Shown piece by piece: positions 54,429 through 63,692 of a stretch of DNA of 64,000 nt. Made by a program: the position numbers and the translations under genes. The DNA comes from an uncultured Clostridia bacterium (GTDB lineage Bacteria > Bacillota > Clostridia > UMGS1883). The stretch is from NCBI GenBank assembly GCA_947589005.1, contig CANPZO010000010.1, positions 1 through 64,000 of the forward strand, written 5' to 3'. The notes beneath the pieces are model-generated. The model worked only from the letters and a program-made list of their open reading frames with translations. It had not been told where the DNA came from and did not search any database. The stretch's first letter is position 1, and the number at the start of each line of letters is the position of its first letter.

Positions 54429-55192
54429 AGTGGTCGTCGGTCAAAACCATAATGCTCACGCTGCTGCTTGTGATGAATGTTTTTGTGCTGGGGACGCTGA
54501 TTGTTAAGCGCGCCACCGGCGAAAAAATACCCCCCGTTGTGCGGTCGGCGGCGGTGGAGGCCCTTGGCGGCAGCGGTATAGTCTGCGGCGAGGAGCTTCT
54601 GCCGGAAAATTACCTGACCATGCAGACCTTTGGCGGCGGCTTCCCCACCGCGGCGGAGCTGTCAAGGATGTTTTTCGGCCGCGAGGTGGCCTTCCAGACG
54701 GAGGACAGGACCCTTACCGCCCGTGAGGGCGGAGCCGAGCTGAAGGTGGAGGAGGAGAGCTTCAGCTACAAGGCGTCGGGAAGTGCGGCCTCCTCCTCGG
54801 AAAAGGAGCTTCGCGAGGCCCTCGGCGGGCTGGGGCTGGATATGAGCCGCGCCGTTTACAGGGGCGGCGGCGAGTTTGCCATGTATTACGACGGCAGGCC
54901 GGTATTCGGTATGTACCTGCGGGCCGCCCTTGACGGAGAAGGCAGGCCCGTTTCCGTGGAGGCCAGGTGGCCCTCCGCCGAGTCCTCCGGCCAGCGGCGG
55001 ACGGGACTGAGCATCATAAGCTGTATTCCGGATATGCTGGAGAGGTTCCCCCAGGGCGGCAGGGTGACCGGCCTCGAGGCCGGCTATACCCCCGTGCGCA
55101 GCGAGGACACCGGCGCTTATTCGTTTGAACCCGCCTGGCGCATAACCATGGAGGACGGCGAGTCCGAGGTGTTTGTTTGCGTTAAAGGGTGA
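54425..55192 (+). CDS. YycI-like regulatory protein
   Basis: 255 residues. The opening MKWSSVKTIMLTLLLVMNVF is characteristic of YycI-type proteins (a W-S-x-x-K-T-I start before one membrane span). A soluble extracytoplasmic domain follows (about 35-255). ATGA overlap with the YycH-like gene indicates coupling. Together they probably adjust kinase activity. Confidence 0.75.
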   Translation: MKWSSVKTIMLTLLLVMNVFVLGTLIVKRATGEKIPPVVRSAAVEALGGSGIVCGEELLPENYLTMQTFGGGFPTAAELSRMFFGREVAFQTEDRTLTAREGGAELKVEEESFSYKASGSAASSSEKELREALGGLGLDMSRAVYRGGGEFAMYYDGRPVFGMYLRAALDGEGRPVSVEARWPSAESSGQRRTGLSIISCIPDMLERFPQGGRVTGLEAGYTPVRSEDTGAYSFEPAWRITMEDGESEVFVCVKG

Positions 55193-55203
55193 GGGGGACG
55201 GTT

Positions 55204-55626
55204 CTACTCCACGCTCACTCTTTCTCCGCCGCAGCGTTTAAGCCGTTTGGCGGTGGGGCCGGTCAGGTTTTCGTCGGTGCTGACGGTGAAGAGCCAGCGG
55301 CGCTGGGGCTCGGAATGGGCCGCGTTGAGGTCGAGAAAGCCGCCGATTATGGCTCCGGCCACGGCCCCGCCTATCAGTCCGGTCAGGGGGCCTATCCACG
55401 AGGTCATACCGGCGCCGCTTAACACGGACGCGCCGAGGCCGGCCACCGTTCCGGCGGCGGCTCCGACGCCTATGCCGGCGAGGGTGTTTTTCCCTGCGAA
55501 GGGACGGGGCTCGTAGGCCCTGCACACGCTTATTTTTTCGGCGGCGGCCCCGACCTCCCGGGCGGACGCGCGGGCGGCCTCCACCTCCTCCGAGGTGTCG
55601 AAGAGGGCGGTTATTGTTTTTTCCAT
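55204..55626 (-). CDS. Glycine-zipper membrane protein
   Basis: 140 residues. A soluble N-terminal part with the general-stress-protein-like opening ITALFDTSEEVEAARASARE precedes a Gly/Ala-rich double membrane-associating stretch (about 50-95, with GXXXG zippers). A short basic tail ends the protein. GAAAGGATG lies before ATG. It is divergent from the lipoprotein gene and convergent with the YycI-like gene. Possibly a stress or envelope protein. Confidence 0.65.
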   Translation of the reverse strand: MEKTITALFDTSEEVEAARASAREVGAAAEKISVCRAYEPRPFAGKNTLAGIGVGAAAGTVAGLGASVLSGAGMTSWIGPLTGLIGGAVAGAIIGGFLDLNAAHSEPQRRWLFTVSTDENLTGPTAKRLKRCGGERVSVE

Positions 55627-55790
55627 TTGAATTCATCCTTTCTTTGATTATTCAATTATAGTTTTGTTTTATTGCGAGGTTTTATTCGGCGGCGTGAAAA
55701 ATAGGCCGCCCGCCGGCGAAGGGCGGTTTGTCCGCTTTTTTTCGGCGTTGTGATTTGTGCCGCCGTGGGGCGGCGGAATGGAGGATCAGT

Positions 55791-56330
55791 ATGAAAAAAT
55801 TGTGCCTGCTGGCCCTTGCCGCGGCCATGGCCCTTACGGGCTGCGGCGGCGGTGAAGCCAAAAAGGAAATGCCGGAAAATATCGTGTCCTATGAGGACCG
55901 CGACGGCAAGGAGTTCATACCCGTGGAGGACACCGAGCTGCAAAGCACGCTTGACGGCGACGGGGACGGCGGCGGGGACCTCTCCTCGGAGGAGGAGCTG
56001 GGCGAGTATCAGGAGGTGTTTATGGAGGGCGATATTTTGGACGAAAATACCTGCGGCGGCTGGGTTGTGTCCATAAGCCTCAAGGAGATAACCGTAAACA
56101 CCTATAACACCCTGACCAGGTATCTGCTCACCGACGCGGCCGCTGAGACGGCCCTTAATCTCAAGCCCGGCGACGCGGTGCTCGTGGTTCATCACGAGGA
56201 CGGCGAAGGACGCCAGGTCGCCGACGATTTGGGACGGGTGCGCGTAGAGGACGAGCCCCTGACCAAGGACGAGATTGAGGAGCTGTACAAGGGACTTGAG
56301 ACCGACGGAGAAACGGAGACCGGGGAATGA
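55791..56330 (+). CDS. Putative lipoprotein
   Basis: 179 residues. A lipoprotein signal with lipobox ALTGC (Cys about 18) precedes a very acidic mature part (DGDGDGGGDLSSEEELGE) and a small beta domain (GWVVSISLKEITVNTYNTLT). Lgt from this window should modify it. ATG 55791 follows GGAGG at good spacing; in-frame codons upstream to 55728 lie before that site. It overlaps trmFO by four bases, so the two are coupled. Confidence 0.8.
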   Translation: MKKLCLLALAAAMALTGCGGGEAKKEMPENIVSYEDRDGKEFIPVEDTELQSTLDGDGDGGGDLSSEEELGEYQEVFMEGDILDENTCGGWVVSISLKEITVNTYNTLTRYLLTDAAAETALNLKPGDAVLVVHHEDGEGRQVADDLGRVRVEDEPLTKDEIEELYKGLETDGETETGE

Positions 56331-57634
56331 GCGGCGCCGTCAATGTCATAGGCGGCGGTCTTGCCGGCTGCGAGGCCGCGTGGCAGGCGGCGCGGCGGGG
56401 CATAAGCGTTCGGCTTTTTGAGATGAAGCCCCTTGCCTTTTCGCCCGCCCACACCAACCCCGACCTCTGCGAGCTGGTCTGCTCCAACTCCTTAAAGGGC
56501 AACGGCCTCGACAACGCCTGCGGCCTGCTGAAGGAGGAAATGCGCCGCCTCGACAGCCTCGTCATTTCCTGCGCCGACAGGACGAGGGTCCCCGCCGGGG
56601 GAGCTCTGGCCGTTGACAGGGACAAATTCGCCGCCCTTGTCACCGCGCGGCTGCGGGAGCTGCCCAATGTGGAGATAGTGCCGAAGCTTGTGGAGGAGCT
56701 GCCCGACGGCGTGACGGTCGTCGCCACGGGCCCGCTTACTCACGGAAAATTCAATGAGACCGTGGCCGCTCTTACCGGCGGCGAGGGCCTTCATTTTTAC
56801 GACGCGGCGGCGCCGGTTATTACCGCCGAGAGCATCGACCGCGAAAAGACCTACCTGGCCGCCCGCTACGGCAAGGGCACGCCCGACTATATAAACTGCC
56901 CCATGGACAGGGAGGAATATGACGCCTTCTGGGAGGAGCTGGTGACCGCGGAGCGGGCCCCTCTCCACGAAAACGTGGATACGCCCAACGTCTTTGAGGG
57001 CTGTATGCCGGTGGAGATAATGGCCGCCCGCGGAAGGGACACCCTGCGCTACGGCCCTCTTAAGCCCAAGGGCCTTAGAGACCCGCGCACCGGCCTGACC
57101 CCCTGGGCGGTGCTGCAGCTTCGGCGGGATAACGGCGAGGGCACTTTGTATAATATGGTAGGCTTTCAGACCAACCTCCGCTTCGGGGAGCAAAAGCGGG
57201 TCTTTTCAATGATACCCGGCCTTGAAAACGCCGATTTTGTCCGTTACGGGGTAATGCACCGCAACACCTACATCGACTCGCCCCGGCTTCTGGCCCCGGA
57301 CCTCAGTCTCCGTTCCCGGCCGGAGGTTTTCTTCGCGGGGCAGATGACCGGGGTGGAGGGCTATGTGGAGTCCGCCGCCTCGGGACTTTTGGCGGGGATC
57401 AACGCCGCCGCCCGGCTGAACGGAGAGCCGCCCCTGGTGCTTCCGCCCGAAACCTGCATGGGGGCGCTGACGGCCTATATTTCCGATGCTGAAATAAAAA
57501 ATTTCCAGCCCATGAACGCGAACTTCGGTATAATCCGCCACGAACCGCTCAAAATTAAGAATAAAAAGGAACGGTATGAGCGGATTTCCGCTAACGCTTT
57601 GGAGGTTTTGGCAAATTGCACAAAAAAAGACTGA
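56327..57634 (+). CDS. trmFO: Methylenetetrahydrofolate-tRNA-(uracil-5-)-methyltransferase TrmFO
   Basis: 435 residues. A flavoprotein that methylates U54 of tRNA using methylenetetrahydrofolate. The FAD-binding opening NVIGGGLAGCEAAWQAARRG, then VRLFEMKPLAFSPAHTNPDL and LVCSNSLKGNGLDNACGLLK, match the family closely. The C-terminal FAGQMTGVEGYVESAASGLL is diagnostic. GidA is excluded by the length and the SNSLKG motif. Confidence 0.96.
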   Translation: MSGAVNVIGGGLAGCEAAWQAARRGISVRLFEMKPLAFSPAHTNPDLCELVCSNSLKGNGLDNACGLLKEEMRRLDSLVISCADRTRVPAGGALAVDRDKFAALVTARLRELPNVEIVPKLVEELPDGVTVVATGPLTHGKFNETVAALTGGEGLHFYDAAAPVITAESIDREKTYLAARYGKGTPDYINCPMDREEYDAFWEELVTAERAPLHENVDTPNVFEGCMPVEIMAARGRDTLRYGPLKPKGLRDPRTGLTPWAVLQLRRDNGEGTLYNMVGFQTNLRFGEQKRVFSMIPGLENADFVRYGVMHRNTYIDSPRLLAPDLSLRSRPEVFFAGQMTGVEGYVESAASGLLAGINAAARLNGEPPLVLPPETCMGALTAYISDAEIKNFQPMNANFGIIRHEPLKIKNKKERYERISANALEVLANCTKKD

Positions 57635-57675
57635 AAAATTAAGCAAATCGGCAAAAAGAAATTTTAAATTTGTTA

Positions 57676-57704
57676 TTGATTATTTTTGAATTAAATGTTA
57701 AAAT
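57676..57704 (+). promoter_or_regulatory. Sigma-A promoter of the second GH105 gene
   Basis: TTGATT (57676-57681), 17 bases, TAAAAT (57699-57704). The leader contains GGGGTGGTG/CTCTGCCCC, a weak hairpin. Confidence 0.7.
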
Positions 57705-57773
57705 ATATTTAACGATTATGGGGTGGTGTGTTCGCTCTGCCCCAAAATGAAATTTTCAAGGAGGACAACGAAC

Positions 57774-60700
57774 ATGAAAAAGTTTAACCTTCGTGCGCTG
57801 GCGTCCGGGCTTGCCACCGCTGTGGCGATGACCTGCCTGAGCGGAGTTTCCGCTTTTGCCGCGGCGCAGAAGGTGGGCGAGGCCGCGCAGGCCATTATGC
57901 CCACCCGTGTACAGGCCGTCGAGGCTCTTGAAAGGGCCAACGACAAGTGGATAACCGGCCATCCCAATCACGGACGCTCGTTCTGGGATAACGCGGCTTA
58001 CCATGTGGGCAACATGGAGGCTTATTTTACCACAGGTATCGAGCTTTACCGCAATTATTCCGAGGCTTGGTCCATCCAGAATAACTGGAAGGGCGCTACC
58101 AGCAACAATAAGTCCGCTTGGCGCGGCGGTGCCAGCACCGGCGGCTACGGCGAGGGTCAGGAATGGGTTCTGTTCGGCGACTGGCAGATCTGCTTCCAGA
58201 CCTACATAGACCTTTATAACGACGAGCTCATGGCGTCTAAGGGGGCCATAAAGGACGACACCAAGGTTGCCCGCGCCCTTGAGGTAATGAGCTATCAGAT
58301 GTCCACCGGCAAGAACGACTGGTGGTGGTGGGCCGACTCCCTGTTCATGGCCATGCCCATCATGAGCAAGATGTACGTCCTCACCGGCGACCTCCAGTAT
58401 CTTGACAAGCAGTACGAGTGGTTCAAGTGGGCCGCCGAGGACGTTGAAGGCGGTACCAAGGACGGTATGTGGGACGAAGAGTATCAGCTGTTCCACCGCG
58501 ACGGTAAGTATATCTATCCCGACCACAAGACCGCTGCCGGCAAGAAGAACTTCTGGGCCCGCGGTTCCGGCTGGGTATTCGCCGGTCTCGCCCGCGTGCT
58601 TTCCGATATGCCCACCGACTATGAGCACAGAGATTATTTCCTTGACAAGTACACCCAGATGGCTAACGGTGTAAAGAACTCCCAGCAGCCCGAGGGCTTC
58701 TGGTCCCGTTCGATGATTGACCGCGCCGAGGCCGACGGCTTCGAGTCCAGCGGTACATCCTTCTTCACCTACGGTCTCGCTTGGGGCATCAACAGCGGCT
58801 ATCTTGACCGCGACACTTATCTGGACGCCGCCCTTAAGGGCTGGTACTTCCTGTACAACACCGCCCTTCAGGACGACGGTACCGTAGGCTATGTACAGCC
58901 TATCGGCGAAAATCCCCGTCAGTCCCTTAACATCGGCGGCAGAGATACTCAGAACTTCGGCGTGGGCGCTTTCCTGCTTGCGTCCTCCGAAATTTCCAAG
59001 CTGGCCGGCGGCGTTTACGGCGACCAGACCAACAATAACGACATTTATCCCTACATTATGAGAAAGCTTGCAGGTGAGAAGTACGTTATGGAGGTAAATA
59101 CCGCCCACGTATTCGAGAGCGGCATTATCCACCACCACGACGAGAACAATCACAATATGCAGACCTACCGCAAGGACGGCAACACCATGATCCCCGTGAT
59201 CACCATCAAGAACTACTTCAAGAACTGCACCGTCAATGAGGCGGGCGATACCGTTACCGTTACCCGTACCGTTAAGAGGGGCGCCGGTAATGTTACCCAC
59301 ACCGTTGTTGTCAACAACAACAGCACCGCTTACACCGTAGACGGAGCGGCCGGGGTTCTGCCCACCGCCGTTGAGAATAAGGACGGCTACATCTGCGTTC
59401 CCGTTCGTCAGATAATGGAGGGCCTTGGCTACGAGGTTTGGTACAGCGGTTACAGCGGAACCAGCCAGTATGTTGCCAACAACCCCATGGACGGCCTTCT
59501 GGTTATTTCCGAAAAGACCGATCCCTTCTTCGCCTGCGACGCCAACGCCGTTGAGATGCTCCGCTGGATGTTGGAGGTAAATCACCACTATCCCGAGCGT
59601 CCCGCTCAGAGCCCCAAGTCCTACACCGTTACCAAGCCCATGCAGGCCGCTACCGAGGCTTACGGTACTCAGGTGCCTCTGACTACCACCATGCTTTCCG
59701 CCAGCGCCACCCCCGAGGCTCAGAACAACGTATATCAGACCATTGATAACAATGTCCAGACCCGCTGGGCCGCTCAGGGCAGCCAGCATATGGACATCGA
59801 CCTTGGCGTACCCATGCAGATCGCCTGTGTAGGCGTGCGCATGATGTCTTACACCGAGGGCCGCGTTATCAACTACGGCGTACAGATATCTTCCGACAAT
59901 ACAACCTGGACCAGCGTGTTCAACGGCACCAGCGTGGCCAACGGCGGCGTTTGGGAGTACCCCAAGGTAGACGGTAAGGTAGCCCGTTACATCCGCATAA
60001 ACGTAAACGGCTCTTCCGTCGGCGACTGGGCCAGCGTGGCTGATGTGGCCGTATTCCAGGGCGACGCCAACTCTCCCAAGGCCAACGGTGTTACAGGCTC
60101 CGGCACCTCCGGCGGCGTTGTAACCCAGGGCGTGACCTCCTCCGCTACCGGCACAAAGGTGACTCTTAACGCCGGCATGGTTAAGGCCAGCGCCGAGCCC
60201 GAGACTCAGAACCCCGGCCGCAATGCCGTTGACGGCAACGCCGGCACGGTATGGGCCGCCGAGGGCAGCGCCAACCTTGTTATCGACCTTGGTTCCACCG
60301 CGGTCGTAAGCACCGTAGGCGTTCAGATGAAGCAGTACGACGACACCCGTACCGTTAACTACGGCGTGGAGGTTTCCGAAAACGGAAGCGCCTACACCTC
60401 ATATTTCAACGGCGCCTGCGCACCCGCCGGCGGCGTGATGGAGTATATTCCCGTTGCGGCTAACGCGAGGTATGTCCGCATCAACGTAAACGGCAACAGC
60501 ATAAGCAACTGGGCCAGCGTGGCCGAGGTTGAGGTTTACACCGGCGGCACCGCCAATCCCGCTACCGGCCAGGTACAGCAGGGCACCGGCCCCGTGGTTA
60601 CCAACGGCTCCAAGATAGCCCTCAACGCCGGCATGGTTAAGGCCAGCGCCGAGCCCGAGTCTCAGAACCCTGCCTCCGCCGCCGTTGACGGCAACGCCAG

Positions 60701-61433
60701 CACGGTATGGGCCGCCGAGGGCAACCAGAACCTTGTCATCGACCTTGGCAGTGCTCAGACCATAGGCTCCGTGGGCGTTCAGATGAAGCAGTATGACGAC
60801 ACCCGTACCGTTAACTACGGCGTGGAGGTTTCCGAGGACGGCTCCAATTACACCTCCGTTTTCAACGGCGCCTGCGCGCCCGGCGGCGGCGTTATGGAGT
60901 CCCAGACCGTGGGTAGGAGCGCCCGCTATATCAGAATTAATGTAAACGGCAACAGCATCAGCGCATGGGCCAGCGTTGCCGAGGTAGAGGTTTACAGCGG
61001 CACCGTTACCGGCGGCACCGCCGGCGGTGCGGTAGGCGGCGCTACGGGCTCTATCGTAAGCAAGCCCATCGGCAACAAGATGTCGCTCAAGTCCGCCGCC
61101 ACCCTCATCGTGGCTGATAAGAGCTTCCCCGCTTCCGCCGCCATCGACGGTAACAGGAACACCTCCTGGAAGGGCATGGCCAACCAGAGCATAGTTGTTG
61201 AGACCGCCAATGAAAAGACCGTTACCAGCGTGGGCGTTCGTTCCGCCGAAAACGCTCTCAGCTACACCATTTCCGTATCCGCGGACGGCTCCAACTGGAC
61301 TCCCGTATATTCGGGCACAGGCGCGGCAGACGCTACGGCTTATCACGCCTGCCAGGCTAAGGGCAAGTACGTAATGATAACCCTTGCCGCGGAAGGCAAA
61401 GTGGCCGAGGTTGAGGTTTACGGCGCGGAATAA
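57774..61433 (+). CDS. Secreted GH105-type hydrolase with CBM32-like modules
   Basis: 1219 residues with a signal peptide (LASGLATAVAMTCLSGVSAF). A GH105-type domain (about 40-420) has Asp188 in WWWADSLFM as the likely acid and FWARGSGWVFAGLARVL. A copper-amine-oxidase-like domain follows (about 423-590). Three clear F5/8-type C (CBM32-like) modules (about 623-765, 790-925, 943-1075) share the LNAGMVKASAEPE, WAAEG and RYIRINVNG motifs, and a fourth diverged unit ends the protein. AAGGAGG lies ahead of ATG 57774. Codon use is closer to gap than to its neighbours, which suggests high expression. Paralogous to the catalytic part of the gene at 12399. Confidence 0.9.
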   Translation: MKKFNLRALASGLATAVAMTCLSGVSAFAAAQKVGEAAQAIMPTRVQAVEALERANDKWITGHPNHGRSFWDNAAYHVGNMEAYFTTGIELYRNYSEAWSIQNNWKGATSNNKSAWRGGASTGGYGEGQEWVLFGDWQICFQTYIDLYNDELMASKGAIKDDTKVARALEVMSYQMSTGKNDWWWWADSLFMAMPIMSKMYVLTGDLQYLDKQYEWFKWAAEDVEGGTKDGMWDEEYQLFHRDGKYIYPDHKTAAGKKNFWARGSGWVFAGLARVLSDMPTDYEHRDYFLDKYTQMANGVKNSQQPEGFWSRSMIDRAEADGFESSGTSFFTYGLAWGINSGYLDRDTYLDAALKGWYFLYNTALQDDGTVGYVQPIGENPRQSLNIGGRDTQNFGVGAFLLASSEISKLAGGVYGDQTNNNDIYPYIMRKLAGEKYVMEVNTAHVFESGIIHHHDENNHNMQTYRKDGNTMIPVITIKNYFKNCTVNEAGDTVTVTRTVKRGAGNVTHTVVVNNNSTAYTVDGAAGVLPTAVENKDGYICVPVRQIMEGLGYEVWYSGYSGTSQYVANNPMDGLLVISEKTDPFFACDANAVEMLRWMLEVNHHYPERPAQSPKSYTVTKPMQAATEAYGTQVPLTTTMLSASATPEAQNNVYQTIDNNVQTRWAAQGSQHMDIDLGVPMQIACVGVRMMSYTEGRVINYGVQISSDNTTWTSVFNGTSVANGGVWEYPKVDGKVARYIRINVNGSSVGDWASVADVAVFQGDANSPKANGVTGSGTSGGVVTQGVTSSATGTKVTLNAGMVKASAEPETQNPGRNAVDGNAGTVWAAEGSANLVIDLGSTAVVSTVGVQMKQYDDTRTVNYGVEVSENGSAYTSYFNGACAPAGGVMEYIPVAANARYVRINVNGNSISNWASVAEVEVYTGGTANPATGQVQQGTGPVVTNGSKIALNAGMVKASAEPESQNPASAAVDGNASTVWAAEGNQNLVIDLGSAQTIGSVGVQMKQYDDTRTVNYGVEVSEDGSNYTSVFNGACAPGGGVMESQTVGRSARYIRINVNGNSISAWASVAEVEVYSGTVTGGTAGGAVGGATGSIVSKPIGNKMSLKSAATLIVADKSFPASAAIDGNRNTSWKGMANQSIVVETANEKTVTSVGVRSAENALSYTISVSADGSNWTPVYSGTGAADATAYHACQAKGKYVMITLAAEGKVAEVEVYGAE

Positions 61434-61465
61434 GCGTAATAATAAGCGTAATTAAGTCAATATCC

Positions 61466-61519
61466 AAGGGCCGCCGGCTTGCCGGCGGCCTTTAGATCGC
61501 TGACAAAGGTCAGCGATCT
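61466..61519 (+). terminator. Double terminator after the GH105 gene
   Basis: First stem AAGGGCCGCCGGC/GCCGGCGGCCTTT (61466-61493). Then AGATCGCTGAC-AAAG-GTCAGCGATCT (61494-61519). The first unit is repeated at 61733-61768 on the other side of R3. Confidence 0.85.
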
Positions 61520-61732
61520 CGATGGGGCAACCCTAACGGTTTCCCCATCGGTCGCCCCTTCCGCATCGGGCGCTTGCGCTTACGAAATATCATTTTTATC
61601 GTGATAAAAATGATATTTCTACCCCGATTAAAGTATAAAATCCCGGGTACACGCCCCGGGATTTTATGTTTTTTATCGAAAGGGGGTTCCCTTTCGAGCA
61701 TTCCCCATAGTACATAGGGTTTGTCAGTAGTA
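61519..61732 (+). repeat. Structured repeat R3
   Basis: Same order as R1. Hairpin 1 has the stem CGATGGGG/CCCCATCG. The inner stem is replaced by GAAATATCATTTTTATC and its complement. Hairpin 2 (CCCGGG) and hairpin 3 (CGAAAGGG) are unchanged. The tail, CATAGGGTTTGTCAGTAGT, is shared with R4. Confidence 0.82.
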
Positions 61733-61768
61733 CAAGGGCCGCCGGCTTGCCGGCGGCTCTTGTTTTTA
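61733..61768 (+). terminator. Second copy of the GGCCGCCGGC terminator
   Basis: CAAGGGCCGCCGGC-TT-GCCGGCGGCTCTTG followed by TTTTTA. The duplicated arm AAGGGCCGCCGGCTTGCCGG flanks R3 on both sides. Confidence 0.85.
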
Positions 61769-61834
61769 TGGGTTGGCGTTAGTTTTCGCACTGGACGCCA
61801 AATATTAACTTTTGATAAATTAAGGATAAATTGA

Positions 61835-61863
61835 TTGACAATCCGACGAAAATGTGCTATGCT
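61835..61863 (+). promoter_or_regulatory. Sigma-A promoter of the SLH gene
   Basis: TTGACA (61835-61840), 17 bases, TATGCT (61858-61863). Confidence 0.75.
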
Positions 61864-61875
61864 ATATAGTGTTTC

Positions 61876-61942
61876 GGTAAGCGGTCCTTAAAAAAGAGGG
61901 AACTTTTTCGAGCCTTACTGCGTCTAAGTTACAGGACCGCCC
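61876..61942 (+). other. Structured 5' leader of the SLH gene
   Basis: GCGGTCCT (61881-61888) pairs with AGGACCGC (61933-61940). Inside lie AAAAAGAGGGAACTTTTT and a GTAAG/CTTAC pairing option, giving a branched fold just after the transcription start. It could stabilise the mRNA or regulate it. I recognise no riboswitch family. Confidence 0.5.
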
Positions 61943-61973
61943 AACAACAGCAAAAATTGAAAGGAAGATAACC

Positions 61974-63401
61974 ATGAAAAAGAAAATTCTGGCTCTTGTT
62001 TTGGCCATGACGATGGTCATCTGCATGATGCCCTCCGCGCACGCCTATTCCGTTCGTGACGCGTATGACGAATTCGCGGCGCAGTATCCGGAGTTCATAG
62101 ACGTTATCGTGGAAAACGGCGTCAGTGAAAGCAAGCTGATCGACTTTTTGCGCGCCCTTCAGCGCAGCCTTTACTTAAAGAACCTTATGGAGCCCATAAC
62201 CGAGGACAATTTCGAGGACGTTCTTCTGGATTCGGTGGAGAGCGTCAGCAACGCCGACCGCTTCCTCGACCTTCAGCGGGCGCTGATGATAGCCTATCCC
62301 GACGCGGTGGACGAGGCCCTTGTGCACAGAAGGATACATCCCGACCTTATGCCCCTTTGCAATACCGTTAAATCCATGATTTTTGAGCATGATATGCTTT
62401 CCAGCATAGATACCGGCGCCGGCAGCGATATCCTTAATATTGTGAGCATCGACGAGCTGGACGGAGTTTCCGTTGAAAAGGGCAAGAGCCTTCGTCTGCC
62501 CTCCAAGGTTGACGGCCGTACCGAGACCGGCGTGGCGGTGCCCCTGGATATAACTTGGGACAGCGTGCCCGATACCTCGGCCGAGGGTACGTTTACCGCC
62601 GAGGGCACGCTTCAGATACCCGAGGGCTACCGGCTTGACGGCAGCCTCAGCGACGCCGTTTCCGTCGAGGTAGTGGTAACCCCCGCCAACACTAACACAG
62701 GCGACGATAAAAAGCCCGATACCGGTGATAATAAGCCCAACAATGACGATAATAAGCGGCCTGACACGGACAATACGGGCTACGGAGATGACGGGCAGGA
62801 CGAGGAACCCGTAAAGCACGTTTACAGCTTCTCCGACGTTTCCGTAAATTCCGACCTTGGCAAGGCCGTTTACGCCCTTTCCGACATAGGCGTCATCAAC
62901 GGCTATGTGGACGGCACCTTCAAGCCCGACAACCCCATCACCCGCGCCGAGATAGCCAAGATAATGACCACCGCCATGGGTTCGCTGGACGCCGAGGCCG
63001 CCGCTTCCTTTACCGACACGAAGGACCACTGGGCGCTCCTTTATGTGGCCTCCGCTCAGAAGGCCGGCCTTATCAACGGTTACCCCGACGGCACCTTCAA
63101 ACCCGACAACAATATCACCCGCGCCGAGGTAATGACCATAGTTTACCGCGCCCTTGACGGCAAAAAGGCGTTTACCGGCAATCAGGCGGCGCCCTATAAG
63201 TTCAGCGACGACGCTCTTGTGCCCGACTACGCTAAGACGCCCATCGGCACCCTTGCCAACTACGGCATCGTGAGCGGCACCTCCGTGGCCCAGCCCGACG
63301 GCAGCGTCCTCAACAATATCGACCCGACATCCAGAGCCACTCGCGGCCAGTGCGTGCTCATGGTTTATAACGCCCTTAAGCTGATGGGCAAGATAAAGTA
63401 A
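61974..63401 (+). CDS. SLH-domain surface protein
   Basis: 475 residues with a signal peptide (ILALVLAMTMVICMMPSAHA). An N-terminal helical domain (about 25-145) precedes a Big_4-type Ig domain (about 150-240). A low-complexity Asp/Asn/Pro/Lys linker (about 245-285) leads to three C-terminal SLH repeats (SDIGVINGYVDGTFKPDNPI, KAGLINGYPDGTFKPDNNIT, and a third ending in QCVLMVYNALKLMGKIK). Wall-anchored, possibly an abundant S-layer-type protein, as its structured leader and strong promoter suggest. AAGGAAG precedes ATG. Confidence 0.9.
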   Translation: MKKKILALVLAMTMVICMMPSAHAYSVRDAYDEFAAQYPEFIDVIVENGVSESKLIDFLRALQRSLYLKNLMEPITEDNFEDVLLDSVESVSNADRFLDLQRALMIAYPDAVDEALVHRRIHPDLMPLCNTVKSMIFEHDMLSSIDTGAGSDILNIVSIDELDGVSVEKGKSLRLPSKVDGRTETGVAVPLDITWDSVPDTSAEGTFTAEGTLQIPEGYRLDGSLSDAVSVEVVVTPANTNTGDDKKPDTGDNKPNNDDNKRPDTDNTGYGDDGQDEEPVKHVYSFSDVSVNSDLGKAVYALSDIGVINGYVDGTFKPDNPITRAEIAKIMTTAMGSLDAEAAASFTDTKDHWALLYVASAQKAGLINGYPDGTFKPDNNITRAEVMTIVYRALDGKKAFTGNQAAPYKFSDDALVPDYAKTPIGTLANYGIVSGTSVAQPDGSVLNNIDPTSRATRGQCVLMVYNALKLMGKIK

Positions 63402-63430
63402 ATATGCATCAAGGGGGAGCCTTGGGCCCT

Positions 63431-63630
63431 CGCGGGAACAACCAGAGCGGTTTTTCCCGCGAACCCCTTTCCCGCATCGGGCACTTGCGCTTACGAAAAA
63501 CCAATAAATTGATTTTTCTACCCCGATTAAGGTATAAAATCCCGGGTACACGCCCCGGGATTTTATGTTTTTTATCGAAAGGGCGTTCCCTTTCGAGCTT
63601 TCCCCTTGACACATAGGGTTTTTCAGTAGT
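63431..63630 (+). repeat. Structured repeat R4
   Basis: Hairpin 1 has the stem CGCGGGA/TCCCGCG around AACCAGAGCGG. Composite stem and hairpins 2 and 3 are as in R1. The tail CATAGGGTTTTTCAGTAGT is shared with R3. It lies between the SLH gene and glyS. Confidence 0.82.
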
Positions 63631-63633
63631 CTG

Positions 63634-63659
63634 AGGGAGTCGTAGGGCTCCCTTTTTTT
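63634..63659 (+). terminator. Terminator before glyS
   Basis: AGGGAG and CTCCCT form a 6-bp stem with an 8-base loop, followed by seven T residues. Confidence 0.75.
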
Positions 63660-63692
63660 GTTATTGTTTTTTATATTTTTATTAAAAAACTA

